The position numbers and the translations under genes were made by a program. Source: Cohnella zeiphila (GTDB lineage Bacteria > Bacillota > Bacilli > Paenibacillales > Paenibacillaceae). From it: DNA of 64,000 bases. The first letter of the stretch is position 1. Every line of letters starts with the position of its first letter. The DNA lies in assembly GCF_014212055.1 (NCBI RefSeq), contig NZ_JACJVO010000007.1, positions 62,001-126,000 of the forward strand. Reading direction: 5' to 3'. Shown piece after piece: positions 1-8,880 of this stretch. The notes under the pieces were generated by a model. That model worked only from the letters and a program-made list of their open reading frames with translations. It made no database searches and was not told the DNA's origin.

Positions 1-334
1 CCGGAGCCTGCGCGGGCTGGCCTTGCGTATCGGCGCCGCCCGTGGCAGCTCCGCCGTGTGCCGGCTCGGCGTCATGGCCTTCCGGCAGCTCGCCTTCGGC
101 CTCGATGACGGCGACGACTTCGCCTACGCGCATCGTCTGGCCGTCCTTGGCGAGCACTTCCAGCACCTTGCCGTTGACCGGGCAAGGTACTTCCACGATC
201 GCTTTATCGTTCTGGACTTCCATAATGATATCTTCGTCTGTTACCGCCTGACCCGGCGCGATGTGCATTTTGACGATTTCGCCTTCGTGCAGTCCTTCGC
301 CGAGTTCCGGGAACCGATATTCGAATCGAGCCAC
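1..334 (-). CDS. pdhC: pyruvate dehydrogenase E2 (dihydrolipoyl acetyltransferase), N-terminal part
   Basis: This is the lipoyl-bearing core of the pyruvate dehydrogenase complex, which passes acetyl groups from E1 to CoA. Only the first 111 residues lie in the window; the rest runs off the left edge. I read a GTG start, with the ribosome site AGGAGGT at 341-347 six bases upstream. The protein begins VARFEYRFPELGEG and holds a complete lipoyl domain; the lipoylated lysine is residue 44 in EVQNDKAIVEV. An Ala/Pro/Gly-rich linker follows from about residue 80, as usual between lipoyl and E1/E3-binding domains. It is the third gene of the pdhA-pdhB-pdhC operon, 18 bases after pdhB. Confidence 0.93.
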   Translation of the reverse strand, partial: MARFEYRFPELGEGLHEGEIVKMHIAPGQAVTDEDIIMEVQNDKAIVEVPCPVNGKVLEVLAKDGQTMRVGEVVAVIEAEGELPEGHDAEPAHGGAATGGADTQGQPAQAP

Positions 335-352
335 GTCGAAACCTCCTGTCTA

Positions 353-1330
353 TTAGAACTGCATCACTTGATTGACGGTTTTCACGATGCGGGCCGGCGT
401 CGGCAGCCAGGCGTCTTCGATCTGCGCGAACGGGTATACCGTGTCCGGAGCCGCGCAGCGAAGCACCGGCGCTTCCAGGTGCAGAATCGCCTTCTCGTTG
501 ATCTGGGCGACGACTTCCGCAGCGGCGCCGGAAGACTTCTGCGCTTCCTGAACGACGATCGCGCGGTTCGTCTTCTGGATCGACGCGACGATCGTGTCGA
601 TATCAAGCGGCATGAGCGTGCGCAGGTCGATGACCTCGGCCTTGACGCCGTTCTTCTCCAGCTCGTCCGCCGCTTTGAGCGCGGTGTGAACCATCAGGCC
701 GTAAGCGATAATCGTGACGTCCGTGCCTTCGCGAACGACTTTCGCCTTGCCGATCGGCACGGTGTAGTCCCCTTCGGGCACTTCGTCGCGGAATGCGCGG
801 TATAAGTTCAAATGCTCCATGAAGAAGACCGGGTCGTTGTCGCGGATGGCCGAGATCAGCAGCCCTTTGGCATCGTAAGGGTTGGAAGGAACGATCACCT
901 TGAGGCCCGGCGTCTGCATGGCCAGCCCTTCGAGCGAATCCGTATGAAGCTCCGCCGCCTTGACGCCGCCGCCGAACGGGGTGCGAAAGACGATCGGCGC
1001 GTTGTAGCGGCCGCCGGAACGGTAGCGCATCCGGGCCGCTTGAACGAACATCTGGTCGAGCGCTTCGTAGATAAAGCCGACGAATTGGATTTCCGCGATC
1101 GGACGGAAGCCTTGCGTGCCGAGACCGACCGCCATGCCGCCGATTGCCGACTCGGCCAGCGGGGTGTCGAATACCCGGTTCGGCCCGAATTCGGCCTGAA
1201 GCCCTTCCGTGGCCCGGAACACGCCGCCGGCATGACCGACGTCCTCGCCGAAGATCAGCACGTTCGGATCGCGCTTCAGCTCGGTCCGCATCGCGTCTTT
1301 AATGGCTTCGATCATATTCATTTGTGCCAT
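353..1330 (-). CDS. pdhB: pyruvate dehydrogenase E1 component, beta subunit
   Basis: Beta subunit of the thiamin-diphosphate-dependent E1 that decarboxylates pyruvate and reductively acetylates E2. The 325-residue product has the usual family length and the transketolase-like pyrimidine-binding fold. EDVG (29-32) and [10 protein letters not shown] (56-65, with the cofactor-activating Glu60) are typical motifs. The C-terminal transketolase domain follows from about residue 200. It sits between pdhA and pdhC in the same orientation. A hairpin in the pdhA-pdhB gap could set the ratio of the subunits or mark mRNA processing, which is inference. Identity is near certain; the alternative of a branched-chain 2-oxoacid dehydrogenase beta subunit is less likely given the pdh-type neighbours. 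Confidence 0.95.
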   Translation of the reverse strand: MAQMNMIEAIKDAMRTELKRDPNVLIFGEDVGHAGGVFRATEGLQAEFGPNRVFDTPLAESAIGGMAVGLGTQGFRPIAEIQFVGFIYEALDQMFVQAARMRYRSGGRYNAPIVFRTPFGGGVKAAELHTDSLEGLAMQTPGLKVIVPSNPYDAKGLLISAIRDNDPVFFMEHLNLYRAFRDEVPEGDYTVPIGKAKVVREGTDVTIIAYGLMVHTALKAADELEKNGVKAEVIDLRTLMPLDIDTIVASIQKTNRAIVVQEAQKSSGAAAEVVAQINEKAILHLEAPVLRCAAPDTVYPFAQIEDAWLPTPARIVKTVNQVMQF

Positions 1331-1378
1331 GCTGCTAACTCTCTCCCATCATTGGATTATGAGCGGTAACCGGAGAAC

Positions 1379-1442
1379 TTCCCCGAAGGCTTCCCCGGCA
1401 GCGGCCGTAAGTCGCGCAATGGCGAGCTGCCGCTTCGGGGAA
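1379..1442 (-). other. large intercistronic hairpin between pdhA and pdhB
   Basis: Two nested inverted repeats form one hairpin in the pdhA-pdhB gap. The outer arms are 1379-1388 (TTCCCCGAAG) and 1433-1442; the inner arms are 1396-1402 (CGGCAGC) and 1426-1432. There is no T-run on either side, so it does not look like a Rho-independent terminator. It could act as an mRNA processing or stability element. Confidence 0.6.
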
Positions 1443-1447
1443 AGCTT

Positions 1448-2599
<1,152 letters not shown>

Positions 2600-2601
2600 T
2601 T

Positions 2602-2631
2602 ATTATAGCGCTGTATGACTGGATTGGTCAA
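2602..2631 (-). promoter_or_regulatory. sigma-A type promoter of the pdh operon
   Basis: On the minus strand TTGACC (2626-2631) is followed after 18 bases by a perfect TATAAT (2602-2607), about 50 bases upstream of pdhA. Confidence 0.8.
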
Positions 2632-2731
2632 AGAAAAATAGCTGATTTTCTTGATTTTGCTCCTCATTTTTCTGTTGAATGTTTATAGTACAGCGATTAA
2701 AGATATGTAACACACAGTAATACAATCGCCG

Positions 2732-2746
2732 ATGAAAACGCTCCGA
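2732..2746. promoter_or_regulatory. possible cre (CcpA) site upstream of pdhA
   Basis: ATGAAAACGCTCCGA matches the catabolite-responsive consensus WTGNAANCGNWNNCW at all but one fixed position. It lies about 100 bases upstream of the pdhA -35 hexamer, inside the divergent pdhA/esterase gap. A chance match cannot be excluded. Confidence 0.3.
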
Positions 2747-2911
2747 ATCCGAATCCTGCCAAGGATTTATCCGAACCTTCGGCGCGATCGAACCGGTCTT
2801 CGGCGAGATTTGCCGGCGGTCTGCGGGCATGCCCGCTCCGCCCTTCCCTATGGTGTACCCATGAGCTTCGTCCTCCATACCCTACCGATCGGATGAAAGG
2901 AAGTCATCGTC

Positions 2912-3658
2912 ATGAGCGAATCTTCATTGTACAAACGCACGATTATCCGTCACGAAGTGCCCAGCCGCCACCTCGCGGAAGGAGTCCGCTCCTTGCGCGT
3001 CTATTTGCCGCCGGGCTACGACGAGAGCCGCCGTTACTCCGCTGTATACTGCCAGGACGGCGAAGATTTTTTCAACTTCGGACGGATCGCCACGATCGCC
3101 CAGAAGCTCATTCTGGAGCAAAACTGGGAGCCTTTCGTCATCGTCGGCGTCGACGTGGACAAGGCGCACCGGACAGCCGAATATATGCCGGGCGGCGAAC
3201 GGCACGAAGCGTATGTACGCTTTTTCAATGACGAGATGGTTCCGTTCGTGGAGGCCCGCACCTCCCTCCGGCAGGCGGCGGAAGACCGCCTGCTGGCCGG
3301 CGACTCGCTGGGCGGCGCCGTCAGCCTGTCGATCGCGCTGGACCGGCCGGACCGGTTCTCGCGAATCCTCTCGCTGTCGGGCGCGTTCTACGACGGCTCC
3401 ATCGCCCAAATCCAGGCGGCCAAAGATTTGTCGAGCTTGTCCCTGTGGATGGTTGTCGGCCTTCAGGAGCACGCCTACGAGACCGACCACGGCCGATTCA
3501 ACTTCGTGCAGTTGAACCGGATGGCGCGCAAGCTTCTGGAAGCCCGCGGCGCTTACGTCGATTACCGGGAGAAGGACGGCGAGCATAAGTGGGGGTTCTG
3601 GCAAGGCGAACTGCCGGAAGCGCTCGGCGCGTTTCTCGGTCCGGATGCCCATATGTAA
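2912..3658 (+). CDS. alpha/beta-hydrolase, putative esterase family
   Basis: A 248-residue protein with the alpha/beta-hydrolase fold of the esterase D / enterochelin-esterase-like family. The nucleophile elbow GDSLGG places the catalytic serine at about residue 130, and the C-terminal DGEHKWGFW supplies the likely catalytic histidine. No signal peptide is seen, so it should be cytoplasmic. The start has AAGGAAG upstream. It is a single-gene unit transcribed away from the pdh operon and ends at a strong bidirectional terminator. Relatives include siderophore-ester and S-formylglutathione hydrolases; nothing here fixes the substrate, and no siderophore genes are nearby. Confidence 0.8.
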   Translation: MSESSLYKRTIIRHEVPSRHLAEGVRSLRVYLPPGYDESRRYSAVYCQDGEDFFNFGRIATIAQKLILEQNWEPFVIVGVDVDKAHRTAEYMPGGERHEAYVRFFNDEMVPFVEARTSLRQAAEDRLLAGDSLGGAVSLSIALDRPDRFSRILSLSGAFYDGSIAQIQAAKDLSSLSLWMVVGLQEHAYETDHGRFNFVQLNRMARKLLEARGAYVDYREKDGEHKWGFWQGELPEALGAFLGPDAHM

Positions 3659-3672
3659 CCCGTCAAAACGAG

Positions 3673-3712
3673 AAGCCCCGCATCCGCCGTTCAAGCGGAT
3701 ACGGGGCTTTTT
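3673..3712. terminator. bidirectional Rho-independent terminator
   Basis: A GC-rich stem (AAGCCCCG then ATCCGC at 3673-3687, paired with 3695-3710) is followed by T's on the plus strand and A's before it. It lies between the convergent esterase and phosphotransferase genes and can serve both. Confidence 0.85.
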
Positions 3713-3739
3713 GATTCCGGGCGTTTTTTCGTCGTTCGG

Positions 3740-4714
3740 TTACCCCATAGCTTCCTGCTCGAGGCGACGGACCGAAGCCGAGATCAACCGGATCAGATCG
3801 GCCTCTTTGTTCGGCTTGCTCTCTTCGTCGCCCAGCATCTGAAGCAAGTTGGCCAGATCGCGAAGAGCTCCTTCTACTTCCCACGAGGGAGGCAGCCGTT
3901 CGCCCGAACCTTCTTCGTACCCGGCGGCGAACGCCTTTTTGCTCTCCGCATCGAACAGGTGCGCATAACGAAACAATTGGCCCCAATCCCCGGCCGGATG
4001 GCTGGCCATCGCGAACTCCCAATCGATGACGGCGGCGACCCGCCCGTCCCGGACGATCAGGTTCGTCGGCCGAAAATCGCCGTGCACCAGACGGGCGGTT
4101 CTCCGGTCCATTCCGTCCAGCAGGGGACGGCAGCTCTCGGCCAGCTTCAAGATCCGCTCGCTCCGCTCGTCTCCCAACCGCTTGCGGGCCCGATCGTTCA
4201 AGAACATCGGATACCATTCGCGGAGCGGCGAGATCGGCTCGCTCACGTTCAGCCGTTCGTCGAGAAAACCGTGCCGCTCGAACCGAACGGAATGAATCGC
4301 CGCCAACGTTCGTCCCAGCTCGCGGGCCAATGCGGGAACCGGGGCTTGGCCGTCCCGGACGATCCGCTCCAGCAAGGTTTGTCCCTCTACGAACTCATAG
4401 ATCCCGTAAGCCCGGTCGTCTTTGTCCCCGCGATCGCCTGCCGCAAGCATCCGCTGCATGGGAACCCGATCCTCCAGAAGCTTTCGAAGCGCGGCTTCTT
4501 TCCGCCAGCCGTCGTCTCCCGGCACGAACAGCCGCAGCAGCAAAACGGAGCCGCTTCCTCTCAACCGGACCCGGTAGTTCGTGTTCCGCTTTCCTTCGGC
4601 CATCGGCACGAGCTCGTCCACCCGCAGCGACCGGTCGATCGCTTCAAGCCGTTCGTTCACTTCGGCTTCCGTCAGGGCCCGGAACGGATAAGTGCGCTCC
4701 CAATGCTCGTCCAT
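3740..4714 (-). CDS. aminoglycoside/choline-kinase-like phosphotransferase
   Basis: A 324-residue kinase-like enzyme of the APH superfamily. The Brenner motif LVHGDFRPTN (His211, Asp213) and the metal-binding DWEFA (Asp231) are intact, and an N-terminal lobe of about 100 residues precedes them. It should move the gamma phosphate of ATP to a small-molecule hydroxyl; the family covers antibiotic, homoserine, choline and sugar kinases, so the substrate is unknown. I chose ATG 4714 because GGGAGGAA lies just upstream; longer frames lack a ribosome site. It is the last gene of a unit with an LMW phosphatase and a TRIC channel, 23 bases after the phosphatase. Confidence 0.85.
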   Translation of the reverse strand: MDEHWERTYPFRALTEAEVNERLEAIDRSLRVDELVPMAEGKRNTNYRVRLRGSGSVLLLRLFVPGDDGWRKEAALRKLLEDRVPMQRMLAAGDRGDKDDRAYGIYEFVEGQTLLERIVRDGQAPVPALARELGRTLAAIHSVRFERHGFLDERLNVSEPISPLREWYPMFLNDRARKRLGDERSERILKLAESCRPLLDGMDRRTARLVHGDFRPTNLIVRDGRVAAVIDWEFAMASHPAGDWGQLFRYAHLFDAESKKAFAAGYEEGSGERLPPSWEVEGALRDLANLLQMLGDEESKPNKEADLIRLISASVRRLEQEAMG

Positions 4715-4737
4715 GGCAAGCTTCCTCCCAATCCGGA

Positions 4738-5205
4738 TCAGCGGACCCGATGCTCGACCTGTTCGGCCAGCCGCTCGCAGCCCGCAGTCACCATCTCGTA
4801 TACTTCTTCGAAGTTGCCCGTAAAAAAAGGATCCGGAACGTCTTCGACGCCAAGCTCCGGCACGAGCGACAGGAAGCGGATCACCTCGGCGCGGGCGTCC
4901 TCCCCGATCACGGCGCGAATATCGCTCTCGTTGCGCCGGTCCATCGCCACGATCAAGTCGAACTTCTCTCCGTCTTCCTCCGTGATGCAGCTTGCGGTTA
5001 AGCCGTCCCAAGAGATCTCGTGCCGGTCGAGAATTTTCCGGGTGCCTTCATGAGGCGGCTTGCCGATATGCCAGTTCCCGGTTCCCGCCGACGCGACGCG
5101 AACTTGGGATTCCAGCCCCCGTTCGCGAATCTTGGCGCGAAAAACCGCTTCGGCCATCGGCGAACGGCAAATATTGCCCAAACAGACGAACATAACGGAA
5201 TACAT
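4738..5205 (-). CDS. low-molecular-weight protein-tyrosine phosphatase
   Basis: A 155-residue phosphatase of the LMW-PTP/arsenate-reductase fold. The P-loop CLGNICRS begins at residue 8, with Cys8 as nucleophile and Arg14 holding phosphate, and the general-acid loop is DPFF (Asp125). Such enzymes remove phosphate from phosphotyrosine, and in Bacillus from phosphoarginine (YwlE). The full-length match and intact catalytic residues make activity likely; which residue it acts on cannot be read. It lies three bases after the TRIC channel gene, indicating cotranscription. Confidence 0.92.
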   Translation of the reverse strand: MYSVMFVCLGNICRSPMAEAVFRAKIRERGLESQVRVASAGTGNWHIGKPPHEGTRKILDRHEISWDGLTASCITEEDGEKFDLIVAMDRRNESDIRAVIGEDARAEVIRFLSLVPELGVEDVPDPFFTGNFEEVYEMVTAGCERLAEQVEHRVR

Positions 5206-5208
5206 CGA

Positions 5209-5850
5209 TTATTCCTCTCCTTTTTCCGGCCGTCCCTGGTTTGACCTGAGCGAGCGGCGGGGAAGCTTCCACTTGAATTGCACGGACAGCATCCGAAACA
5301 CCACGATGAACGCGAACAGCGTGAGCAGCTCCCACGTGCTGCCGAAACGGCCGTAGCCGATGGCGAATCCCGCGGCCAGCGCCCACACCGCATAAATCTC
5401 GTCGCGAAGGACGAGCGGCTTGCGGCCCGCCATCATGTCGCGGATCATGCCTCCTCCGATGCCGGTCAGCATGGCGGCTACCATAACCGCGTTGAGCGGA
5501 AGCTTCGCATCCACCGCGAACAGCGCCCCCTGAATCGCGAACGCGGACAGGCCGATGGCGTCGAAGAACGCCTCGGTTTTTTTCCAATGGTGAATCCAGG
5601 CGATCGGCAAAAAGAAGACGACGAGTATCGACACGCTTGCGGTGTTCAAATAGAGGCTCTGACTCCACAGGGTCGTCACCGGCGCCCCGATGAGCAAGTT
5701 GCGCACGACGCCGCCCCCGAACGCGGTCACCAGCCCGAGCACGATCACCCCGAGAATGTCGTATTCTTCCTCCATCGCCACGATCGCGCCGCTGACCGCG
5801 AACGCGATCGTGCCGATAAGACTGAATAAATGAAACACGTCCAGGTTCAA
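5209..5850 (-). CDS. trimeric intracellular cation (TRIC)-type channel, UPF0126 family
   Basis: A 213-residue integral membrane protein made of about seven hydrophobic helices with the duplicated glycine-rich signature of the family (FGGGVVRNLLIG near residues 44-55 and GIGGGMIRDMMAG near 130-142). Prokaryotic TRIC proteins are potassium-permeable homotrimeric channels. The soluble tail ends with a short basic stretch. It is the first gene of the unit with the LMW phosphatase and the APH-like kinase. Confidence 0.88.
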   Translation of the reverse strand: MNLDVFHLFSLIGTIAFAVSGAIVAMEEEYDILGVIVLGLVTAFGGGVVRNLLIGAPVTTLWSQSLYLNTASVSILVVFFLPIAWIHHWKKTEAFFDAIGLSAFAIQGALFAVDAKLPLNAVMVAAMLTGIGGGMIRDMMAGRKPLVLRDEIYAVWALAAGFAIGYGRFGSTWELLTLFAFIVVFRMLSVQFKWKLPRRSLRSNQGRPEKGEE

Positions 5851-5995
5851 CTCGCCGCCTCCGATTGCTCGCGCTTAAGAAGTTTCAACAAATTATTCCT
5901 ATTGTAGGGGGGAAAATCGGGGCGCGCAACTGCTTTTTTGAGCTGCGGACGTTATACTTTAGGAAGAACAAGCCGACAGGAGGACATGGGCAAGC

Positions 5996-6655
5996 ATGAC
6001 GAACGAACAGCGAAAAAGAGCAAGCATCTATACGGGGGGGACGCTCGGCGAATGGGCCCTCCCGCCCGAAGGTGCCGACGATTTCTTTATCGGCGCCGAC
6101 CGGGGAGCGCTGTTTCTCGTCGAGCACGGCATCGCGCCCGACCTTGCGGTCGGCGATTTCGATTCGATCGAGCCCGGGCAGCTCGGCCTCGTCAAAGCGG
6201 CGGCGCGGGAAACGCTGGCGTTCGACGCCGTGGACAAGGATTGGACGGATACCGAGCTCGCGCTGCGAGAAGCGATCGGCCGGGGATTTCATGACATCGT
6301 CCTGTATGGCGGACTCGGCACTCGGTTCGATCACAGCCTGGCGAACGTTCACCTGCTGGAACTGGCGGACGCTTCCGGCTGCCGTGCGACGCTGGCGGAC
6401 GCGCATAACGAGATTCGCCTTCTGACCGGGCCGGCCGTTTGCGCTCTCGAGGCGGACCCTCGTTACCCCTACGTATCGCTGCTTCCTCTGTCGCCGGCCG
6501 CATCCGGCATTACGCTGCGAGGCTTCGCCTATCCGCTGACGGACGCCGCCTTGCGCATCGGCATGTCGCTCGGCGTGAGCAATCAACTCTCCGCGAGAGC
6601 GGGCGAGATCGAACTGCGCGAAGGAAAGCTGCTTGTCATTCGCAGCCGCGACTAG
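5996..6655 (+). CDS. thiN: thiamine pyrophosphokinase
   Basis: Transfers pyrophosphate from ATP to thiamine to make thiamin diphosphate, the cofactor needed by the pyruvate dehydrogenase encoded nearby. The 219-residue protein shows the family signatures DLAVGDFDSI (about residues 46-55), KDWTDTELAL and GGLGTRFDHSLAN, and a C-terminal beta domain with LGVSNQ. The ribosome site AGGAGG precedes the ATG. It stands alone and divergent from the TRIC gene; no TPP riboswitch is visible upstream, which fits a salvage or cofactor-finishing step. Confidence 0.92.
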   Translation: MTNEQRKRASIYTGGTLGEWALPPEGADDFFIGADRGALFLVEHGIAPDLAVGDFDSIEPGQLGLVKAAARETLAFDAVDKDWTDTELALREAIGRGFHDIVLYGGLGTRFDHSLANVHLLELADASGCRATLADAHNEIRLLTGPAVCALEADPRYPYVSLLPLSPAASGITLRGFAYPLTDAALRIGMSLGVSNQLSARAGEIELREGKLLVIRSRD

Positions 6656-6677
6656 CCCGGCAAGCCGTAAAGGACAA

Positions 6678-6703
6678 AGACGTTCGGGCGCCCCCGAACG
6701 TCT
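6678..6703 (-). terminator. hairpin between thiN and the MBL-fold gene
   Basis: An 11-base perfect stem (AGACGTTCGGG at 6678-6688 with 6693-6703) lies at the convergent gene ends. On the minus strand it is followed by a weakly T-rich stretch, so it may end the MBL-fold transcript; the right arm overlaps that gene's stop. Confidence 0.55.
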
Positions 6704-7475
6704 ACAGCTTGACGGTCAATCCCTCTTCCGAGAAACGCACGCCCGCGGGCAGTCCGTAATCCCGCCGCGCATCGATATCGTGAGACAGATGAGTCAGAAT
6801 CGTCTCTCCGGCTCCGACTTCGGCCGCCAGCAGCAGCCCTTCTTTGACGTCGTAAACCGATCTCGTGTCCATGGGGAAAGGCTCCTCGTAAAAACTCGTG
6901 CCGAGCACCAGCAGCCCGACGCCCCGCAGGGGACTCTTCTGCTCTTCGGGCAGGTTGATCGAATCCGAGCAGTACGCCCAGGCGAACCCGTCCCTGCGCC
7001 GCTCGAAACGGTACGAGTACGAATAGCCGTTCTTGCCGTGATTCACCCTCCACGGCCGAATGGTCCATTCGCCGTACGCCATGCCCTCGTCGTTCGCTTT
7101 CATGGCGAGACGGCTCTCCAGCCAAGGGAATCGGACGCGAATTTCCGCAAGCACCTCGGCCGGCCCGAATACTTCGGCCGTCATGTCCAGCCAGCGGCAG
7201 GCGTCCGCCCATTCGGGCATTCCGCCGATATGGTCGAAATGCGCATGCGTGAGCAAACCGCGTTCCACCCGGCGAATGCCCCTCTTCTCCATCTGACGGC
7301 GCCAATCCGGCCCGCAATCCAGCAGCAGCGGAGGTTCCCCTTCTTCTTCCAGCCAAAGGGAAGAGCGAAGCCGTGCGTTTCGCCCGCCCGTCCGGGCCTC
7401 CTCGCATACCTCGCAACCGCAGTATACCCGCGGCGTTCCCATCGCATCGCCGTTTCCCAGAAACGTAATCTTCAT
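6702..7475 (-). CDS. MBL-fold metal-dependent hydrolase, PhnP-like
   Basis: A 257-residue metallo-beta-lactamase-fold enzyme. The metal motif HAHFDH lies at residues 77-82, followed by further ligands (NHG, YCSDS, LTHLSHD). The early cysteines CGCEVC (residues 19-24) resemble the structural zinc site of PhnP phosphodiesterases. Relatives hydrolyse cyclic phosphodiesters such as 5-phosphoribosyl 1,2-cyclic phosphate; no phosphonate genes are near, so the substrate is open. It is the last gene of the minus-strand series beginning at the response regulator, 10 bases after a GNAT gene. Confidence 0.85.
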   Translation of the reverse strand: MKITFLGNGDAMGTPRVYCGCEVCEEARTGGRNARLRSSLWLEEEGEPPLLLDCGPDWRRQMEKRGIRRVERGLLTHAHFDHIGGMPEWADACRWLDMTAEVFGPAEVLAEIRVRFPWLESRLAMKANDEGMAYGEWTIRPWRVNHGKNGYSYSYRFERRRDGFAWAYCSDSINLPEEQKSPLRGVGLLVLGTSFYEEPFPMDTRSVYDVKEGLLLAAEVGAGETILTHLSHDIDARRDYGLPAGVRFSEEGLTVKL

Positions 7476-7485
7476 CCCGGACCTC

Positions 7486-8163
7486 TTAGATCGGAAGCAA
7501 AGCGACCGACTCGCGGGCTTCCAGCTTCTTCATCATCTCTTCCCATTCGGCCGGCTTGTTCGGAAGCGCGGCGTAGTACCAACGTAAGAAACCGGCCGGC
7601 AGCGACGCCGGCAAAGACGCCGTCTCGTCGTCGGCGGGGCGAAAGCAGAAGTCCAGGCCGCGAACGGCTTTGCCTTCGTGGTCCCACGACGGGTGGACGT
7701 AATCGAGATCCAGCTTCCGAAAGCCCAGATGGGACAGCACTTCGCGGCGAACCGCCGGGTGCATCGGAAGAACGCCGCGAACCGAGAGCGAGCCCGCCGC
7801 ATCCTCCGGGTTGTAGATTTCCGCGAACATGCCGAGCGATTCCGCGCCCGACGCCGCGGCGAGCTCGCGCAGATGCTTCTCCCGCTGCTTCAGCAAGAAT
7901 CTCCCGATGCCGAGGCCCGAGCGGCCGATAATCGTAAAGTCGGTCATTTCCACCCGAAATTCGGGCACATACCGGTATTCGGTGGCGCCGACCACCGCGC
8001 CGTCGCTAACGGCGACAAACACTTGGATGCCCGGGTCGCGCAGAGGCTCTTCCCAAAGCTTGAACGCAAGCACCTCTTCGGGCGGGAAAACCTCCTGCAT
8101 CAGACGGTGCATTTGCGCAAATAACGGATCTTCGATCGAAGTCAGTTTGCGGTATTCCAGCAT
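7486..8163 (-). CDS. GNAT-family N-acetyltransferase
   Basis: A 225-residue protein with a GNAT fold. An acetyl-CoA pyrophosphate loop of the type GLGIGRFLL lies about 95 residues in, following the strand containing VEMTDFTIIGR. The C-terminal part (about residues 130-225) is longer than in minimal GNATs and ends in a variable domain. I chose ATG 8163, preceded by GGAAGGAG; an upstream in-frame ATG overlaps the preceding gene and lacks a ribosome site. It sits between another GNAT gene and a PhnP-like hydrolase in the same direction. The acceptor substrate is unknown. Confidence 0.7.
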   Translation of the reverse strand: MLEYRKLTSIEDPLFAQMHRLMQEVFPPEEVLAFKLWEEPLRDPGIQVFVAVSDGAVVGATEYRYVPEFRVEMTDFTIIGRSGLGIGRFLLKQREKHLRELAAASGAESLGMFAEIYNPEDAAGSLSVRGVLPMHPAVRREVLSHLGFRKLDLDYVHPSWDHEGKAVRGLDFCFRPADDETASLPASLPAGFLRWYYAALPNKPAEWEEMMKKLEARESVALLPI

Positions 8164-8195
8164 TCGAATGCTCCTTCCGAGTTTTTGGGACCGGC

Positions 8196-8852
8196 TTACG
8201 CGAACGGATTGCGCCACTCCATCAGCGCCGCGCAGCCCAACGAATCTTCATCCTCCAGGTAGTTCCGGGCGACGCCGACGGGCACCCTTCCGCACCGCAG
8301 CAAGAACGTCAAGACGGGATCGCTCAGCTCTCCCTTCTTCACCTCTTCCAGATAAGCCTCCGGCGTCAACCGGTCGGCATGAGCCTTGTAGCCGGGCATG
8401 CGCCCTCCGCCGAGCAGCCTTCGACAGCCCAGGTGCACGACCGTCTCGTACATGGACTGCATGAGCCATTGGCCGAGCCCGAACTTGCGGTATTCGGGAC
8501 GGACGCAAATATCGACGACATAAACCGTGTCTCCGTCCGGCTCGTGATTGCGTATGTAGCCGCCGTCGGTGACGGTCTCCCAGTCATGCCGCTCCCCTTC
8601 GGGAAGCGTCCGTCTCAGGGCGGTCATCGAGCCGGCGATCTTTCCGTCGATCTCCGCGCACAGCGCCCCTTCGGGAAAGCGGGCCACATGCTCGGCCAAC
8701 TGCCGCTCGTTCCACCAGAGTTCCGGCGGGAAAGGGGGCGGGAAGCTTGCCGCCTGCACCGCGATCAACTCGGCGAAATCCTCCGCCCCGTAATTGCGAA
8801 TGACCGCCGGGACCATCGTTCTGCCGTCGGTCGCGAACCATCGCTTGTACAT
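8196..8852 (-). CDS. GNAT-family N-acetyltransferase linked to nitrilase gene
   Basis: A 218-residue acetyltransferase with the acetyl-CoA loop RPEYRKFGLGQWLM near residue 125 and an LGCRRLLGGGRMPGY segment after it. The same sequence type is found as the N-terminal half of B. subtilis YhcX-like proteins, where a GNAT domain is fused to a carbon-nitrogen hydrolase. Here the hydrolase is a separate gene that ends 28 bases upstream in the same direction. This suggests the two products act together, perhaps acylating and hydrolysing the same amide compound; that is inference. Confidence 0.8.
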   Translation of the reverse strand: MYKRWFATDGRTMVPAVIRNYGAEDFAELIAVQAASFPPPFPPELWWNERQLAEHVARFPEGALCAEIDGKIAGSMTALRRTLPEGERHDWETVTDGGYIRNHEPDGDTVYVVDICVRPEYRKFGLGQWLMQSMYETVVHLGCRRLLGGGRMPGYKAHADRLTPEAYLEEVKKGELSDPVLTFLLRCGRVPVGVARNYLEDEDSLGCAALMEWRNPFA

Positions 8853-8880
8853 CGAAGCCCTCCCCTTCCGGCCGGCAGGA

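Noticed and set aside
23-1369. Long plus-strand open frames opposite pdhB and pdhC
   Set aside because: They mirror the codon pattern of the real minus-strand genes in GC-rich DNA, lack ribosome sites and resemble no protein family.
2603-2878. 91-codon minus-strand frame upstream of pdhA
   Set aside because: It covers the pdhA promoter, has no ribosome site and no family resemblance.
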